DNA of 64,000 nucleotides from JAJFUI01 sp039698035 (GCA_039698035.1 JBDKSW010000014.1:62001-126000), one strand, 5' to 3'; shown: positions 27,957-37,371, numbered from the stretch's first letter. Notes: generated by a model not told the origin, from the letters alone. A program made the numbers and translations.

Positions 27957-28163
27957 GTCTTACACCAATTCCAATTCAAACCGACGCGTTGTGGCCTGTT
28001 TACCTCACGGGAAACCCGGTTGTCTCTGGACCGTTATCGCGCGGCTCTGAAATGGAAACCGTACTGGGAAATCCGCCAAACACCGAAAGTGATGCAAACG
28101 TGAACACCACGCAATCGTCGGCAGTCTTCGCCGGCCGCCACTTTGGCAATTGCGTGGCCCCGG

Positions 28164-28523
28164 TTAGAACGCCGCCAGGGCCTCGGCCTCGTCTCTTCGG
28201 ATATCAAACAAGCGGTTAAGCTTGGTGATGGCAAAAACCTCGTAGATCTCGGGGCGGATGCTCGCCAGTTTGAGCGTGCCGCCGTGGGCCTTCATCTTCT
28301 TATCCAGGGTGATCAGCTTGCCCAAGGCGGCGCTGGAAAGGAAATCGACCGAGGAGAAATCCAGCAGCAGCCGTTCGCGGCCTTCGGCTTCGACCAGGCG
28401 AAACATCTCCTGGCCCAATTCCTGGATATTGACGTCCTCGATGATCTTTCGATCGAGAAAGCGGACGACCGTCACGTCGCCGACCTGAGAAACGTCCAAA
28501 TGTCGGTATGCGGCCGTCGTCAT
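28164..28523 (-). CDS. STAS anti-anti-sigma factor (RsbV/SpoIIAA-like)
   Basis: This 119-residue STAS protein is read from MTTAAYRHLDVSQVGDV. The phosphorylation site is in DFSSVDFLSSAALGKL, with Ser in the place of the SpoIIAA phospho-serine. It is the likely target of the RsbW-like kinase downstream. When unphosphorylated it should capture the kinase and free its client. An upstream in-frame start (28556) would add 11 residues and is less likely. Confidence 0.87.
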   Translation of the reverse strand: MTTAAYRHLDVSQVGDVTVVRFLDRKIIEDVNIQELGQEMFRLVEAEGRERLLLDFSSVDFLSSAALGKLITLDKKMKAHGGTLKLASIRPEIYEVFAITKLNRLFDIRRDEAEALAAF

Positions 28524-28698
28524 CCTGAAAAAACTCCTCGGGGCTAAGCGAGCCACATCGATCTTGCCGCTCTCATGATATAACCGCTAAGTTGGGTGGT
28601 CAAGCGGTGATTCGGCGGACACGGAGTCCGGTCCGAAGCGGTCGGCATCGCCAAACGCCGTGGATCCCGGGAGCAGAGGCTCGCGATTCCGAGCCACG

Positions 28699-28992
28699 CT
28701 AGCCGGGTTTTTTCATGCCCCAACTGTGCAGCACGAGGACGGCCCCGACGGAAACCAACGACCAGCCGAGCCAGTCCGGTGGATAGCAAACTTTCTTCGC
28801 CGGCGGCTTCTCCGACTGCGTGATGTTCTGGGTCGCCTGGTTTAGGGCGGCCAGCGGGTGGCCGGTCCGCTCGGCGAGGAATTGCGTGAAGTCGGGAGTC
28901 AGCTCGAAAGACTCGACCATCCGAAACTGAAAGCCAAGCATCAGACACAGCAGCCCGGCGAAGAAGAACTGGTTTCGCGTAAGGTCCATCAT
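28699..28992 (-). CDS. Small membrane protein, 97 residues, unknown function
   Basis: It has two hydrophobic segments. The first (NQFFFAGLLCLMLGFQFRMV) follows the start MMDLTR and the second (WLGWSLVSVGAVLVLHSWG) is near the C-terminus; between them lies a polar loop of about 45 residues with TQNITQSEKPPAKK. GAGG six bases before ATG 28992 supports this start over GTG 28998. The even hydrophobic pattern and clean ends argue for a real gene. It is divergent from the CheY-like gene. Confidence 0.75.
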   Translation of the reverse strand: MMDLTRNQFFFAGLLCLMLGFQFRMVESFELTPDFTQFLAERTGHPLAALNQATQNITQSEKPPAKKVCYPPDWLGWSLVSVGAVLVLHSWGMKKPG

Positions 28993-29394
28993 GGCCACCT
29001 CAATTCAACGAACAAGCGGCGACGTCATGGCGCGCTTCGCCGCGTCTTCCTTCCTCTATCGAGCCACCGGGAATCGAGGCTTCAGCCGTCTCGCTGGCGT
29101 GCGGGAAATAACGCGCCGGTGGGCGCGATCTTGAGGGAGGTAACGGTTTCGCCGCCTAAGACAACCTGCATCGCCAAGGCGGAACCTGGGGTGGCCACGG
29201 CAATTTTGGCGTCCAACAATTCATGGCGCCAGCCACGACAGCCTGGCCTATATTTGGAGGTCGGAAAGCCAGTTTTGGCAGGACGCGATCGGCGCAGCGG
29301 GCGCCGGATGGATTCCATCGGCCTCCTGTCGGCCCTGGCCGTCCGGCCTTTTTCTGGCCAAACCATATCGAAGAATCGAGCGAGGAATGCGGCC
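28993..29394. other. 402-bp intergenic region upstream of CheY-like gene
   Basis: No complete gene is seen. On the minus strand, about 29082-29230 reads like the end of a protein (ELLDAKIAVATPGSA then LAMQVVLGGETVTSLKI) with a stop at 29082-29084, but its upstream extension runs antisense into the CheY gene and lacks a start. A TATATT box at 29249-29254 could serve the plus strand but has no good -35. Confidence 0.35.
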
Positions 29395-29796
29395 ATGGCA
29401 CGACGAGTACTGATTGTCGACGACTCGATGCTCATGCGACGCCTAATGAAGGAAACGCTTCTGGCCGATGGCTGGGAGGTTGTTGGAGAAGCCGCCGACG
29501 GAGAGGAGGCCGTCGCCAAGTATCAGGAATTGCTGCCCGACGCTGTGACGATGGATATGATCATGCCTGGCACCGATGGCGTTCAGGCCCTCCAAGCGAT
29601 CCTGAAAATCGATCCCAAGGCCAAGGTCGTCGTTGTCAGTTCGCTCAACCAGACAAAACTGATCTCCGAGGCCGTCCGGGCCGGCGCAGACGATTTCCTG
29701 GCCAAGCCCTTCATGCCTGAACAGTTGCAGGACACGCTCCGGACGTGCGTCGAAAGCCCCGCGAACCCGAGCGCGATCAGCGTCCTTGGCCGATAG
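29395..29796 (+). CDS. CheY-like single-domain response regulator
   Basis: This is a 133-residue receiver domain without an output domain. The acidic pair VDDS, the phospho-Asp in VTMDMIMPGTDG, Thr/Ser at VVVSSLN and the Lys in FLAKPFMP are all present. It resembles CheY proteins that signal to flagellar switches or other partners. GAGGAA precedes ATG 29395 at a good distance. No chemotaxis gene or kinase is adjacent, so the partner is unknown. Confidence 0.93.
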   Translation: MARRVLIVDDSMLMRRLMKETLLADGWEVVGEAADGEEAVAKYQELLPDAVTMDMIMPGTDGVQALQAILKIDPKAKVVVVSSLNQTKLISEAVRAGADDFLAKPFMPEQLQDTLRTCVESPANPSAISVLGR

Positions 29797-30154
29797 CAGC
29801 CACCTCGCGTGCGGGGGGTAGCATCCTCTCTTGCCGTCTCAGGCCGTTTCTGATACGGTTCCGTGGTATTTTGGGGCGGTTCGTGCGCCGAGGCAACGGG
29901 CAGCCCCCGCTCAAGGCCGCATGGGGATTGTGATTTGGCCGCCGCCGACAGGGCGCAGCGTCCGAACCGGCCCAGCGACCGCGATGATGCGTTGCCATCT
30001 TTCGTGGAGACTCCATTGGTTCCGACGCTGCCCAGGACGCCGCTTCGATCGGGAACAGGGCGCTGGCAATCCAGGACGCAGCCGTCGGCGTTGCATTTTT
30101 CTGGGCAAATCGCCGTAACGGTTGTAACGCCAGTCGTTTTCTGAAAGGCTGTGG
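29797..30154. other. 358-bp intergenic region
   Basis: I see no gene here. A short direct repeat, GTAACGGTTGTAACG (30114-30128), lies about 30 bases before the next start codon and could be part of its promoter or a binding site. Confidence 0.35.
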
Positions 30155-32113
30155 ATGTCCATCGGTCCGGAAGATTCAGGCATCAGCGGCACGTTCCCGC
30201 CGGTCGCTCGACCGAGGCCGCCAGTCGTCGAGGATGGTCGCGGTTCGGCCTACTCCCGCAGCTTTGTGGCGCTGGTCGCCACGCAGTTTTTCGTCGCGCT
30301 GAACGACAACATGTTTCGCTGGCTGGTGGTGCCTATCGGCAAGGAGCTGATGGATCGCCGCTGGAACGAGATGCCGCAGGTCGTGCAGGACTGGATGAAG
30401 CCCGAGCCGCTGGCCTTGGCCCTGGGACTGGCGAGCTTCGCACTGCCGTTTCTTGTATTTGCCGCGCCGGCCGGCTATTTGGCCGACCGTTTCAGCAAGC
30501 GGAACGTCATGGTGGCGTTCAAGGCCATCGAGTTGCTCGTGGTCGCCTTAGGCGTCATTGCCATCTGGATTGGCAGCGTGCCCTTGATGTTCGTCATGGT
30601 GTTCATTCTTGGGACCCAGGCGACGATGTTCATCACCTCCAAGCTGGGCGCGATTCCCGAGATCGTGCGATCCGAGGCCATCGCAGAAGCGAATGGGCTC
30701 ATCAACATGGTGTCGATGTCGGCCATCATTCTTGGCTGTCTGGCGGGCAACTGGCTCTATGGCCTCACCAAACCGGGTGAACCGCGCCCCTGGGGCGTCT
30801 ATACGGCCGCGCTGCTGGGCATTGCAGCTCTGGGGTTGGTCACGAGCCTCTTCGTCGGTCGCCTCAAACCGGCCAACCCCAGCCGACCGATCCCGTGGAA
30901 CTTCTTTGCACAAACCTTCCACGATCTCCGCGCCCTAGCCTCCCACAACTCGCTGCTCCTCGTCGCAATGGGCAGCGCGTACTTCTGGGCCCTGGGCGCT
31001 TTGTCGCAACTCAATATCGATCAACTGGCGACCAAGCATCTGAACGTGACACAGGCATCCGTCGGGCCGCTGTTGGGCGTGTTGACGCTCGGCATCGGCG
31101 GCGGCGCGCTGCTGGCCGGCCTCTGGTCGCGCGGCAAGGTCGAACTCGGTTTGGTGCCGCTGGGCGGACTCGGCATCGCGTTGTCGTGCGTGCTGGTCGC
31201 GGCCGTGCCGGGCGGCACGCCGGACACGTTCCCGCGTTTCGGCTACGGGGCAAGCTGCCTGTTGCTCTCGGCGATGGGCGTCATGGCCGGCCTCTATGAC
31301 ATCCCGCTCCAGGCGTACATCCAGGATCGAAGCCCTGTCGCATCGCGGGGCTCGATCATGGCGGCCTACAATTTCCTTTGCTTCGCGGGTATGTTGGCGG
31401 CCTCGGGCCTGTACTGGTTGCTGAGCGGCCCCATGGGGCTCTCCGCCCGCTGCATCTTCGTCGTCGGCGGCGTCGCCACCGTGCTGGTCACCTTCTTGAT
31501 CGTTCGCCGGCTGCCGCTTCAGACCCTCCGGCTGGCCGTCCGGCTGCTGGCCGACTGCTGCTATCGGCTGCGAGTCGAGGGCGTAGAGAATGTTCCGCCA
31601 GGCGGCGCGCTGATCGTCGCCAACCACATTAGCTGGGCCGACGGCGTGCTTCTCGGCCTCGCCTGCCCGCGTCACCCGCGCATGATCGCGTTTGCCGACT
31701 ATTTCGAGAGCCCCTGGCTCGGATGGCTCGGCCGCCTGGGGCGAATCATTCCCATCGGTTTGAGCCGAAAATCGATCGTCGCGTCGATTCGTGCCGCTCG
31801 CGAGGCGTTGAAAGCGGGTGAACTCGTCGGAATCTTTCCCGAAGGGGGCATCAGCCGAACCGGCGAAATCCAGGAATTCCGCCCCGGCTTTTTGTCGATA
31901 CTGAGAGATACCGACGCTCCGGTGGTGCCAGTCTACCTCGATGGCCTTTGGGGCAGCATCTTCAGCTTTGAAGGCGGGCGTTTCTTCTGGAAGTGGCCTC
32001 GCCGCTGGCGCCACCCCGTCACCATCCGCTTCGGCCAACCCATCACCAACCCAAACAGCGTCGACATCGTCCGCCGAGCGGTCGAAGAGTTGAAATCGCG
32101 ACGTGCGACCTGA
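30155..32113 (+). CDS. MFS lysophospholipid transporter (LplT-like) fused to PlsC-type acyltransferase
   Basis: This is a 652-residue membrane protein. Residues ~30-450 form a 12-helix MFS transporter (FVALNDNMFRW start as in LplT; PAGYLADRFSKR loop). Residues ~465-650 form a PlsC acyltransferase with NHISWAD (HX4D motif) and IFPEGGISR. Together they fit a system that brings lysophospholipid back across the membrane and re-acylates it. The acyl-activating enzyme is the next gene. In enterobacteria LplT is separate and Aas is an acyltransferase-ligase fusion; here the fusion joint is on the other side. Confidence 0.9.
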   Translation: MSIGPEDSGISGTFPPVARPRPPVVEDGRGSAYSRSFVALVATQFFVALNDNMFRWLVVPIGKELMDRRWNEMPQVVQDWMKPEPLALALGLASFALPFLVFAAPAGYLADRFSKRNVMVAFKAIELLVVALGVIAIWIGSVPLMFVMVFILGTQATMFITSKLGAIPEIVRSEAIAEANGLINMVSMSAIILGCLAGNWLYGLTKPGEPRPWGVYTAALLGIAALGLVTSLFVGRLKPANPSRPIPWNFFAQTFHDLRALASHNSLLLVAMGSAYFWALGALSQLNIDQLATKHLNVTQASVGPLLGVLTLGIGGGALLAGLWSRGKVELGLVPLGGLGIALSCVLVAAVPGGTPDTFPRFGYGASCLLLSAMGVMAGLYDIPLQAYIQDRSPVASRGSIMAAYNFLCFAGMLAASGLYWLLSGPMGLSARCIFVVGGVATVLVTFLIVRRLPLQTLRLAVRLLADCCYRLRVEGVENVPPGGALIVANHISWADGVLLGLACPRHPRMIAFADYFESPWLGWLGRLGRIIPIGLSRKSIVASIRAAREALKAGELVGIFPEGGISRTGEIQEFRPGFLSILRDTDAPVVPVYLDGLWGSIFSFEGGRFFWKWPRRWRHPVTIRFGQPITNPNSVDIVRRAVEELKSRRAT

Positions 32114-32213
32114 TGCGGCGTGACGTGCCGCCGCAATCGACGAGACTTCCAATCTGCTCGCTGACCACGAACCGCCCTCGACCTTTTCCAGTCCTCTTTT
32201 CCATACCCTCACC

Positions 32214-33845
32214 GTGGTGGCAACCCTAAAGCGTCTCATGCTTTCCGACACCGACCATTCGATGATCCTTCCCCGTCGGTTTCTTCGCATGTGTCGCCGA
32301 CGCATGCGGCGGCCCAAGGTCGCCGACTCGACGGGCATCGAGCTCACTGGCGCGGGCCTCTTGCTGCGAACGCTCGTGTTTCGCCGGATTCTGCGCCGCG
32401 AAGTGCTGGCCGACGACGAGCGGCACGTCGGGCTGCTGTTGCCCCCGTCGGTCGGCGCCGCGATAGCAAATGCCGCTTTGGGGCTCGATCGCCGCGTGGC
32501 CGTGAACTTGAACTACACGCTGATGCCGGACGTGATCAACGACTGCATTGCCCAATGCGGCATCCGACACGTTCTGACAAGCCGTCGAGTCATCGACCGG
32601 CTGGGGTTGACGCTCCGCGCGGAACTGGTCTTCCTCGATGACTTCGTGCGGAAGGCCACGATGATGGACAAGTTGACGGCCGCCATCAACACATGGCTCG
32701 TGCCCCTCGGATGCCTCGATCGTCGCATGGGCCTCGACCGCATTCGCGACGACGATCTGCTGACAATCATTTTCACTTCCGGCTCGACGGGCCAACCCAA
32801 GGGCGTCATGCTCACCCAGGCGAACGTCGGCTCGAACGTCGATGCCGTGAATCAAATCGTCCGACTGGCCGACGAAGACGTGCTGGTCGGGATCCTGCCG
32901 CTGTTCCACGCTTTCGGCTACACGACGACCATGTGGACCGTGCTGGCGTTGCCGCCGAAGGGCATCTACCACTACAGCCCGCTGGAGGCCCGAGAGGTCG
33001 GTAAACTCTGCGAGCGCCACGGCGCGACGATCTTGATCGCCACGCCCACGTTCGTCCGCTCCTACCTGCGGAGATGCGAGCCTGAAGAGCTGGGAACGCT
33101 GGACGTTGTCTTCACCGGCGCGGAGAAACTGTCCATCGAGGTGGCCGCCGCCTTTGAGCACCGATTTGGCGTCCGCCCGGTGGAAGGCTATGGCGCCACG
33201 GAGTTGTCGCCGGTAGTTGCGGCCAACATGCCTCCCAGCCGCGCGAGCAGCCAGGAACATGCGGGCGTCAAGGAAGGGACCGTCGGCCGGCCGCTGCCGG
33301 GCGTCGCCGCAAAGGTCGTCGATCTGGAGTCGGGCGAGGACCTCGGCCCAAACTGCGCGGGCATGTTGTTGATCAAGGGGCCCAACGTCATGAAGGGCTA
33401 CTACAACCAGCCCGCGAGAACCGCCGAGGTGATTCACGACGGTTGGTACACGACCGGCGACGTGGCCGAAATCGACGAGGAAGGCTTCATCAAGATCACC
33501 GGACGCATCAGCCGGTTCTCGAAGCTGGCCGGCGAGATGGTGCCCCACATTGGCGTCGAGGAGGCGATTGCCGCGGCGCTCGGCCTCGACGAGGACGATT
33601 TGAAGATCGCGGTTACCGCCGTGCCTGACCCGAAAAAGGGGGAGCGGCTCGTGGTCTTGTACACCGAGCTGTGGCGATCGCCCGAGGACATTTGCCAGCA
33701 GCTTCGAGCCGACGGGCTGCCGACGCTTTGGGTCCCATCGCCCGACAGTTTCCGCCACGTCGAAAGCCTCCCACTCCTGGGGACGGGCAAGCTCGATCTC
33801 AAGCGAGTCAAAGACATGGCGTTGGAATTCTTCAATCGATCGTGA
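32214..33845 (+). CDS. Acyl-activating AMP-binding enzyme (Aas C-terminal-like acyl-ACP/CoA synthetase)
   Basis: This is an ANL-superfamily enzyme of 543 residues that adenylates fatty acids. The P-loop FTSGSTGQPKGVM, VEGYGATELSPVV, and YTTGDVAEIDEEGF with GRISRFSKLAGEMV cover the core motifs; the expected C-terminal Lys is in LLGTGKLDLKRV. It probably supplies acyl groups to the PlsC domain encoded just upstream (gap 100 bases). GTG 32214 and ATG 32238 are both possible starts. The N-terminal third is shorter and more diverged than in typical acyl-CoA ligases. Confidence 0.88.
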   Translation: MVATLKRLMLSDTDHSMILPRRFLRMCRRRMRRPKVADSTGIELTGAGLLLRTLVFRRILRREVLADDERHVGLLLPPSVGAAIANAALGLDRRVAVNLNYTLMPDVINDCIAQCGIRHVLTSRRVIDRLGLTLRAELVFLDDFVRKATMMDKLTAAINTWLVPLGCLDRRMGLDRIRDDDLLTIIFTSGSTGQPKGVMLTQANVGSNVDAVNQIVRLADEDVLVGILPLFHAFGYTTTMWTVLALPPKGIYHYSPLEAREVGKLCERHGATILIATPTFVRSYLRRCEPEELGTLDVVFTGAEKLSIEVAAAFEHRFGVRPVEGYGATELSPVVAANMPPSRASSQEHAGVKEGTVGRPLPGVAAKVVDLESGEDLGPNCAGMLLIKGPNVMKGYYNQPARTAEVIHDGWYTTGDVAEIDEEGFIKITGRISRFSKLAGEMVPHIGVEEAIAAALGLDEDDLKIAVTAVPDPKKGERLVVLYTELWRSPEDICQQLRADGLPTLWVPSPDSFRHVESLPLLGTGKLDLKRVKDMALEFFNRS

Positions 33846-33965
33846 CCGCTCCGTGGCCGAGCTCCGCGAGAGTGGGCCGATTTTCTCGCAATTGCGGCAA
33901 TATCATCAGGCCCAGCGAACGGCCCCATGTCGGTCAGTTAGGATTTCCTCACGCTGCGACTGACC

Positions 33966-33993
33966 TTGGTCGATTGGCTGACGATGGTACAAT
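33966..33993 (+). promoter_or_regulatory. Promoter of small secreted protein gene
   Basis: TTGGTC (33966-33971), a 16-base spacer and TACAAT (33988-33993). The start codon of the next gene follows about 50 bases after the expected transcription start. TACAAT is a recurring -10 form in this window. Confidence 0.55.
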
Positions 33994-34050
33994 CCCGGCC
34001 GAACGTCCGTTCGCCGGGGGAGGGCATCGTCGGAGCGGAGAGGTTTTGCC

Positions 34051-34494
34051 ATGGCTCGCACTCGGTCGCTTTGCATCGCCACGCTATTGGTTCTCTCGTT
34101 GAGTTCGTGGTTCGCGGTCAAGGCGAACGCCGGCCTGACGATCGGCCTTGGCATCGGCCTGCCGTACCGCCCGTACTACCACCCGTATCCGTGTTACGCA
34201 CATCCGTACCCGTACGGCGGCTATCCTCACTACTACGCTCCGCCGCCGGCTTATTACTACGCGCCACGGACTTACACGCCCACCCCGGCGCGGGTATACG
34301 TGGCGCCCGCGACGACCTGCCGGCCACAAGCGACCTATCAGCAACTTAGCGGCGCCTATCAGCAGCCGGTTCGGACCTATCCGCAGCCGCCGGCGCCGAA
34401 TCAGCCGGCTGCGGTCAGCTCGCAGACGTTGCCCACCACCTCAACGGTCGTTGCACCGACGCCGCCGGCCTACCCGACCAGCTCGACCAAGTAG
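34051..34494 (+). CDS. Small secreted Tyr/Pro-rich protein
   Basis: A 147-residue protein with a clear signal peptide (SLCIATLLVLSLSSWFAVKANA) whose mature part is very rich in Tyr, Pro, His and Ala: YPYGGYPHYYAPPPAYYYA, then Gln/Pro/Thr-rich segments. It is low in complexity with no known domain. GGAGAGG eight bases before the ATG is a good ribosome site. Such Tyr/Pro-rich exported proteins are common in planctomycetes and may be wall or matrix components; function is unknown. Confidence 0.8.
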   Translation: MARTRSLCIATLLVLSLSSWFAVKANAGLTIGLGIGLPYRPYYHPYPCYAHPYPYGGYPHYYAPPPAYYYAPRTYTPTPARVYVAPATTCRPQATYQQLSGAYQQPVRTYPQPPAPNQPAAVSSQTLPTTSTVVAPTPPAYPTSSTK

Positions 34495-34621
34495 GCTTCA
34501 GCGTCTGCCGTTGGCCCGCTTCCGTGAGCCATTCACGTCGTGTCGTGAAGCGAACGATCCGGTGTCGTTCCCGCTTTTCCGTTGGCCGCAATCCACCCGT
34601 GTGACTGGTTTTGACATCGGC

Positions 34622-34650
34622 TTGTCAGGTCCCCACCTGCCTGCTACAAT
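34622..34650 (+). promoter_or_regulatory. Promoter of 736-residue secreted protein gene
   Basis: TTGTCA (34622-34627), a 17-base spacer and TACAAT (34645-34650) make one of the best promoters of the window. The transcript would begin near 34657, about 70 bases before the ATG. Confidence 0.65.
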
Positions 34651-34726
34651 TCGGCCACCACGGCGTGCCTGGAGGCCCGCCATGCTTGGCATTAGCTGAC
34701 TTTCTGTCGTGATGAAGGAGAATCCC

Positions 34727-36937
34727 ATGTCCGCGCGGCGCCGGCATTCCCTGGTCTTTCGATCTCTCGTTCTGACGCTGACGCTGGTGGCCATTGGATG
34801 GCATTGCCCGCGGCAAGCCGTGGCCGACAGCTTTGACAAGCTCGACACGTCGCTCAAGCTGATCCCCGGCGATGCGGCGTTCTATGCGAGCGTGCTTCGG
34901 AACCGCGAATGTTTTGAGGCCATCCGCCAGAGCAGCGCCGTGGCGAAGATCCTGGAGATGCCGATCGTTCAGACGGGCATCATGTTCTACAACATACAAC
35001 TGGCCACGCCCGAGAGCAACGTCGCCAAGTTTGACGCGTTTCTGAAGAATCCAGAATCCCGCAAGCTGCTGAATATGGCAGCGGACATGGCTTCCGACGA
35101 GGTCTTCCTCTACGGCGACAAGAGCTTTGCGGACTTCGTGAAGCTCTTCCAAGCGGTCAACGCGGCCCGGACCTATGCGCCCTTGATGGCCCTGGCGGGC
35201 GGGCACGCGACCCAAATGAGTCCCAACCAGATGCAGGCCAAGGCCATGATGGCGTCGCTGGCCAAGAATGCGTCGCTGATCAATGTTCCCGATCTGGTCC
35301 TTGGTTTCAAAGTGAAGGACATCGATCTGGCCAAGGAACAACTCATCAAGCTGGAAATGATCGTCAACTTGACGCTCCAAGGCGCGGGCGTCGACGAAAA
35401 AATCATCAATCGCTTTAAGAAGACCAAGGTCGGGGATTACGACTTCCTCGTGGCGGATCTCGACGGAAGCCTGATCCCATGGGACGCGGTGCCCCTGGAA
35501 CGGTTCAAAGAGCTGGAGGCCCAGCCCGGCGACGCCCAGAAAATCATCGACCGGATCAAAAAGTGCAAGCTGGTCGTGGCCATCGGCCTTCGTGGCAACT
35601 ACCTGCTTTGCTCGATTGGCTCGTCCCTGGATTGTCTGCACAAGCTTGGGCAAAGCCAACGCTTGCTGGATCGCGCCGAGTTCAAGCCGCTCGGAAAGTA
35701 CGTCGATAAACGGCTGGTCTATGTCGGCTACATGAGCGAAGCCATCGGCCGGCAGCTCAACAACCAGAAGAAGCAACTCGACGACCTGTTGGAAGCCGTC
35801 GACCAATTGCTGCCTTCGTCCAAGCTCGACGACAAGCAGAAAGACCGCATCCGCAAGGACGTGAAGTCGCTGACGGCGGACCTCAAGACGCTCGCGCCCG
35901 ATGCGGGGGCCGTCATGGGCTTCAGCTTCATCACCGACCGCGGCATCGAAGGCTATCGGTACGTCTGGGGCGGTCATGGCTCGCTGGACGGCTCGAAGCC
36001 GCTCGGCCTCTTGGAATACGTCGGCGGCAACCCGCTGATGGGCCTCGTCGCTCGCCAGAAGATCGACGTCAAGAGCTACGATCTGTTGGTCAAGTGGGCC
36101 AAGACGGGCTACGGCTACTTCCGCGACTTCGCAATGCCGGCGATGAAGCCCGACGAGCGGAAGAAGGCCGAGAAGTTCATCGCGGCCGCCCTGCCAACCA
36201 TCGAGCGGCTCGACAAAGTCAACCGCGAGATGTTGCTGCCGGCGTTGGCCGATGGGCAATCCGCCGTCCTGATTGACCAGAAGCTCTCGACGAAGAAACT
36301 GTTCGCCGCGATGCCGGCCGCTGAAAAGGCGATGCCCATCGTCGAGCCGGCGATTGTCGTGGGGTTGAGCGATGCCGGGCTGTTCAAAAAGGCCCTGTCG
36401 GAATACCGAACTGGCGTCAACCAACTGATCGACGCCGTGCGGAACATCGAGGGAAGCGACGTGCCAGCCAACGTCCGCATCCCCGACCCCGAGGTAACCA
36501 AAAACTCACAGGGAACGATCTACAGCTTCAAGCTGCCCGAGGACTGGAGCGTCGATAAGCAGATCATCCCCAACGTGGCCGTTTCGGACAAGGTGGCTCT
36601 TTTCACGATCAGCCGCGCCCATACCGATCGCCTGTTGGCCAAGAAGCCACTGTCGGTCGGCGGTGTTTTGGCCAAGCCCGAGCGGCCCCTAGCCACCGCC
36701 GGCTGGCTGAACTGGGCCGGCGTGATGGACGCGGCCGCTCCGTGGATCGATCTGGCCATTAGTGAAAAAATGGAAGAGCGGGGCGTGGAAGACGTTCAAC
36801 AGGCCGCCACCCTCACTCAAGTTCACATGGCAATCGACGTGCTGAAGGTCCTTCGATCCATCACCAGCGAGAACTATCTCGAAGACAAGGCGATGGTCCA
36901 GCACACCCTGGTGGAACTCAAGGACGTCGAGAAGTAA
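34727..36937 (+). CDS. Large secreted protein of unknown function, 736 residues
   Basis: ATG 34727 has AAGGAG six bases upstream. A signal peptide follows (FRSLVLTLTLVAIGWHCP, cleavage near AVADS). The mature protein is mixed alpha/beta and charged, with long Lys-rich helical segments such as LDDLLEAVDQLLPSSKLDD. It resembles planctomycete exported proteins that begin with a segment like LIPGDAAFYASVLRN. No catalytic motif is recognised. It has its own promoter upstream and a rho-independent terminator downstream, so it is a single-gene unit. Confidence 0.8.
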   Translation: MSARRRHSLVFRSLVLTLTLVAIGWHCPRQAVADSFDKLDTSLKLIPGDAAFYASVLRNRECFEAIRQSSAVAKILEMPIVQTGIMFYNIQLATPESNVAKFDAFLKNPESRKLLNMAADMASDEVFLYGDKSFADFVKLFQAVNAARTYAPLMALAGGHATQMSPNQMQAKAMMASLAKNASLINVPDLVLGFKVKDIDLAKEQLIKLEMIVNLTLQGAGVDEKIINRFKKTKVGDYDFLVADLDGSLIPWDAVPLERFKELEAQPGDAQKIIDRIKKCKLVVAIGLRGNYLLCSIGSSLDCLHKLGQSQRLLDRAEFKPLGKYVDKRLVYVGYMSEAIGRQLNNQKKQLDDLLEAVDQLLPSSKLDDKQKDRIRKDVKSLTADLKTLAPDAGAVMGFSFITDRGIEGYRYVWGGHGSLDGSKPLGLLEYVGGNPLMGLVARQKIDVKSYDLLVKWAKTGYGYFRDFAMPAMKPDERKKAEKFIAAALPTIERLDKVNREMLLPALADGQSAVLIDQKLSTKKLFAAMPAAEKAMPIVEPAIVVGLSDAGLFKKALSEYRTGVNQLIDAVRNIEGSDVPANVRIPDPEVTKNSQGTIYSFKLPEDWSVDKQIIPNVAVSDKVALFTISRAHTDRLLAKKPLSVGGVLAKPERPLATAGWLNWAGVMDAAAPWIDLAISEKMEERGVEDVQQAATLTQVHMAIDVLKVLRSITSENYLEDKAMVQHTLVELKDVEK

Positions 36938-36963
36938 ACGCCCGCGAGCAAACGCGACACCTT

Positions 36964-36998
36964 AAGCCCACTGGCTTTGCGGCCCGTGGGCTTTTTTG
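36964..36998 (+). terminator. Rho-independent terminator
   Basis: AAGCCCAC and GTGGGCTT pair in an 8-bp stem, with an additional GGC/GCC inside the loop, followed by a run of six T. It ends the secreted protein transcript. Confidence 0.85.
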
Positions 36999-37035
36999 TT
37001 GCCCAGATCGCTCCGAAGACCATCGCGTTCCGGCG

Positions 37036-37371
37036 TCACGGCCCCGTGCTTCGCCGCGCGGCCCACTGCTTCTCCATCGCTTGGCCAAGCGCCTGCTCGG
37101 CCTCGGCCAGCCGACCGGCCCGCTGGCAAATCAGGCTCATCGCCATATAGCTGAACGAATCGTCCGGTTCGAGCTCGCAAACCTTGTGGGCATGCGCGAC
37201 GGCCTCGTCCTGGCGGTTCAACTTGCCATAGAACACGCTCAACGCGGCATGGCCGAGGGCGTAGTCGGGGTGCTCGGCAACGAGCGCTTCAAGTCGGCCG
37301 ACCGCCTCATCGAGTCTTCCCGCTTGTTGCAACGCGATTGCTTCGTCATACAGTTCATTGGCGGCTGGCAT
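37036..37371 (-). CDS. Small TPR protein
   Basis: This 111-residue protein is made of three tetratricopeptide repeats: LYDEAIALQQAGRLDEAVGR, then YALGHAALSVFYGKLNRQDE, then SYMAMSLICQRAGRLAEAEQ. It has no signal sequence, so it is probably cytoplasmic and mediates protein contacts. The gene ends towards the terminator of the convergent gene. The IS1-like element begins 85 bases upstream of its start and may have displaced its promoter. Confidence 0.85.
   Translation of the reverse strand: MPAANELYDEAIALQQAGRLDEAVGRLEALVAEHPDYALGHAALSVFYGKLNRQDEAVAHAHKVCELEPDDSFSYMAMSLICQRAGRLAEAEQALGQAMEKQWAARRSTGP

Noticed and set aside
30935..33758. Minus-strand frames opposite the transporter-acyltransferase and ligase genes
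   Set aside because: Antisense shadows with biased Arg/Gln/His composition; the plus-strand proteins carry all family motifs.
34625..36424. 599-codon minus-strand frame opposite the large secreted protein
   Set aside because: The plus-strand gene has promoter, ribosome site, signal peptide and terminator; the antisense frame has none.
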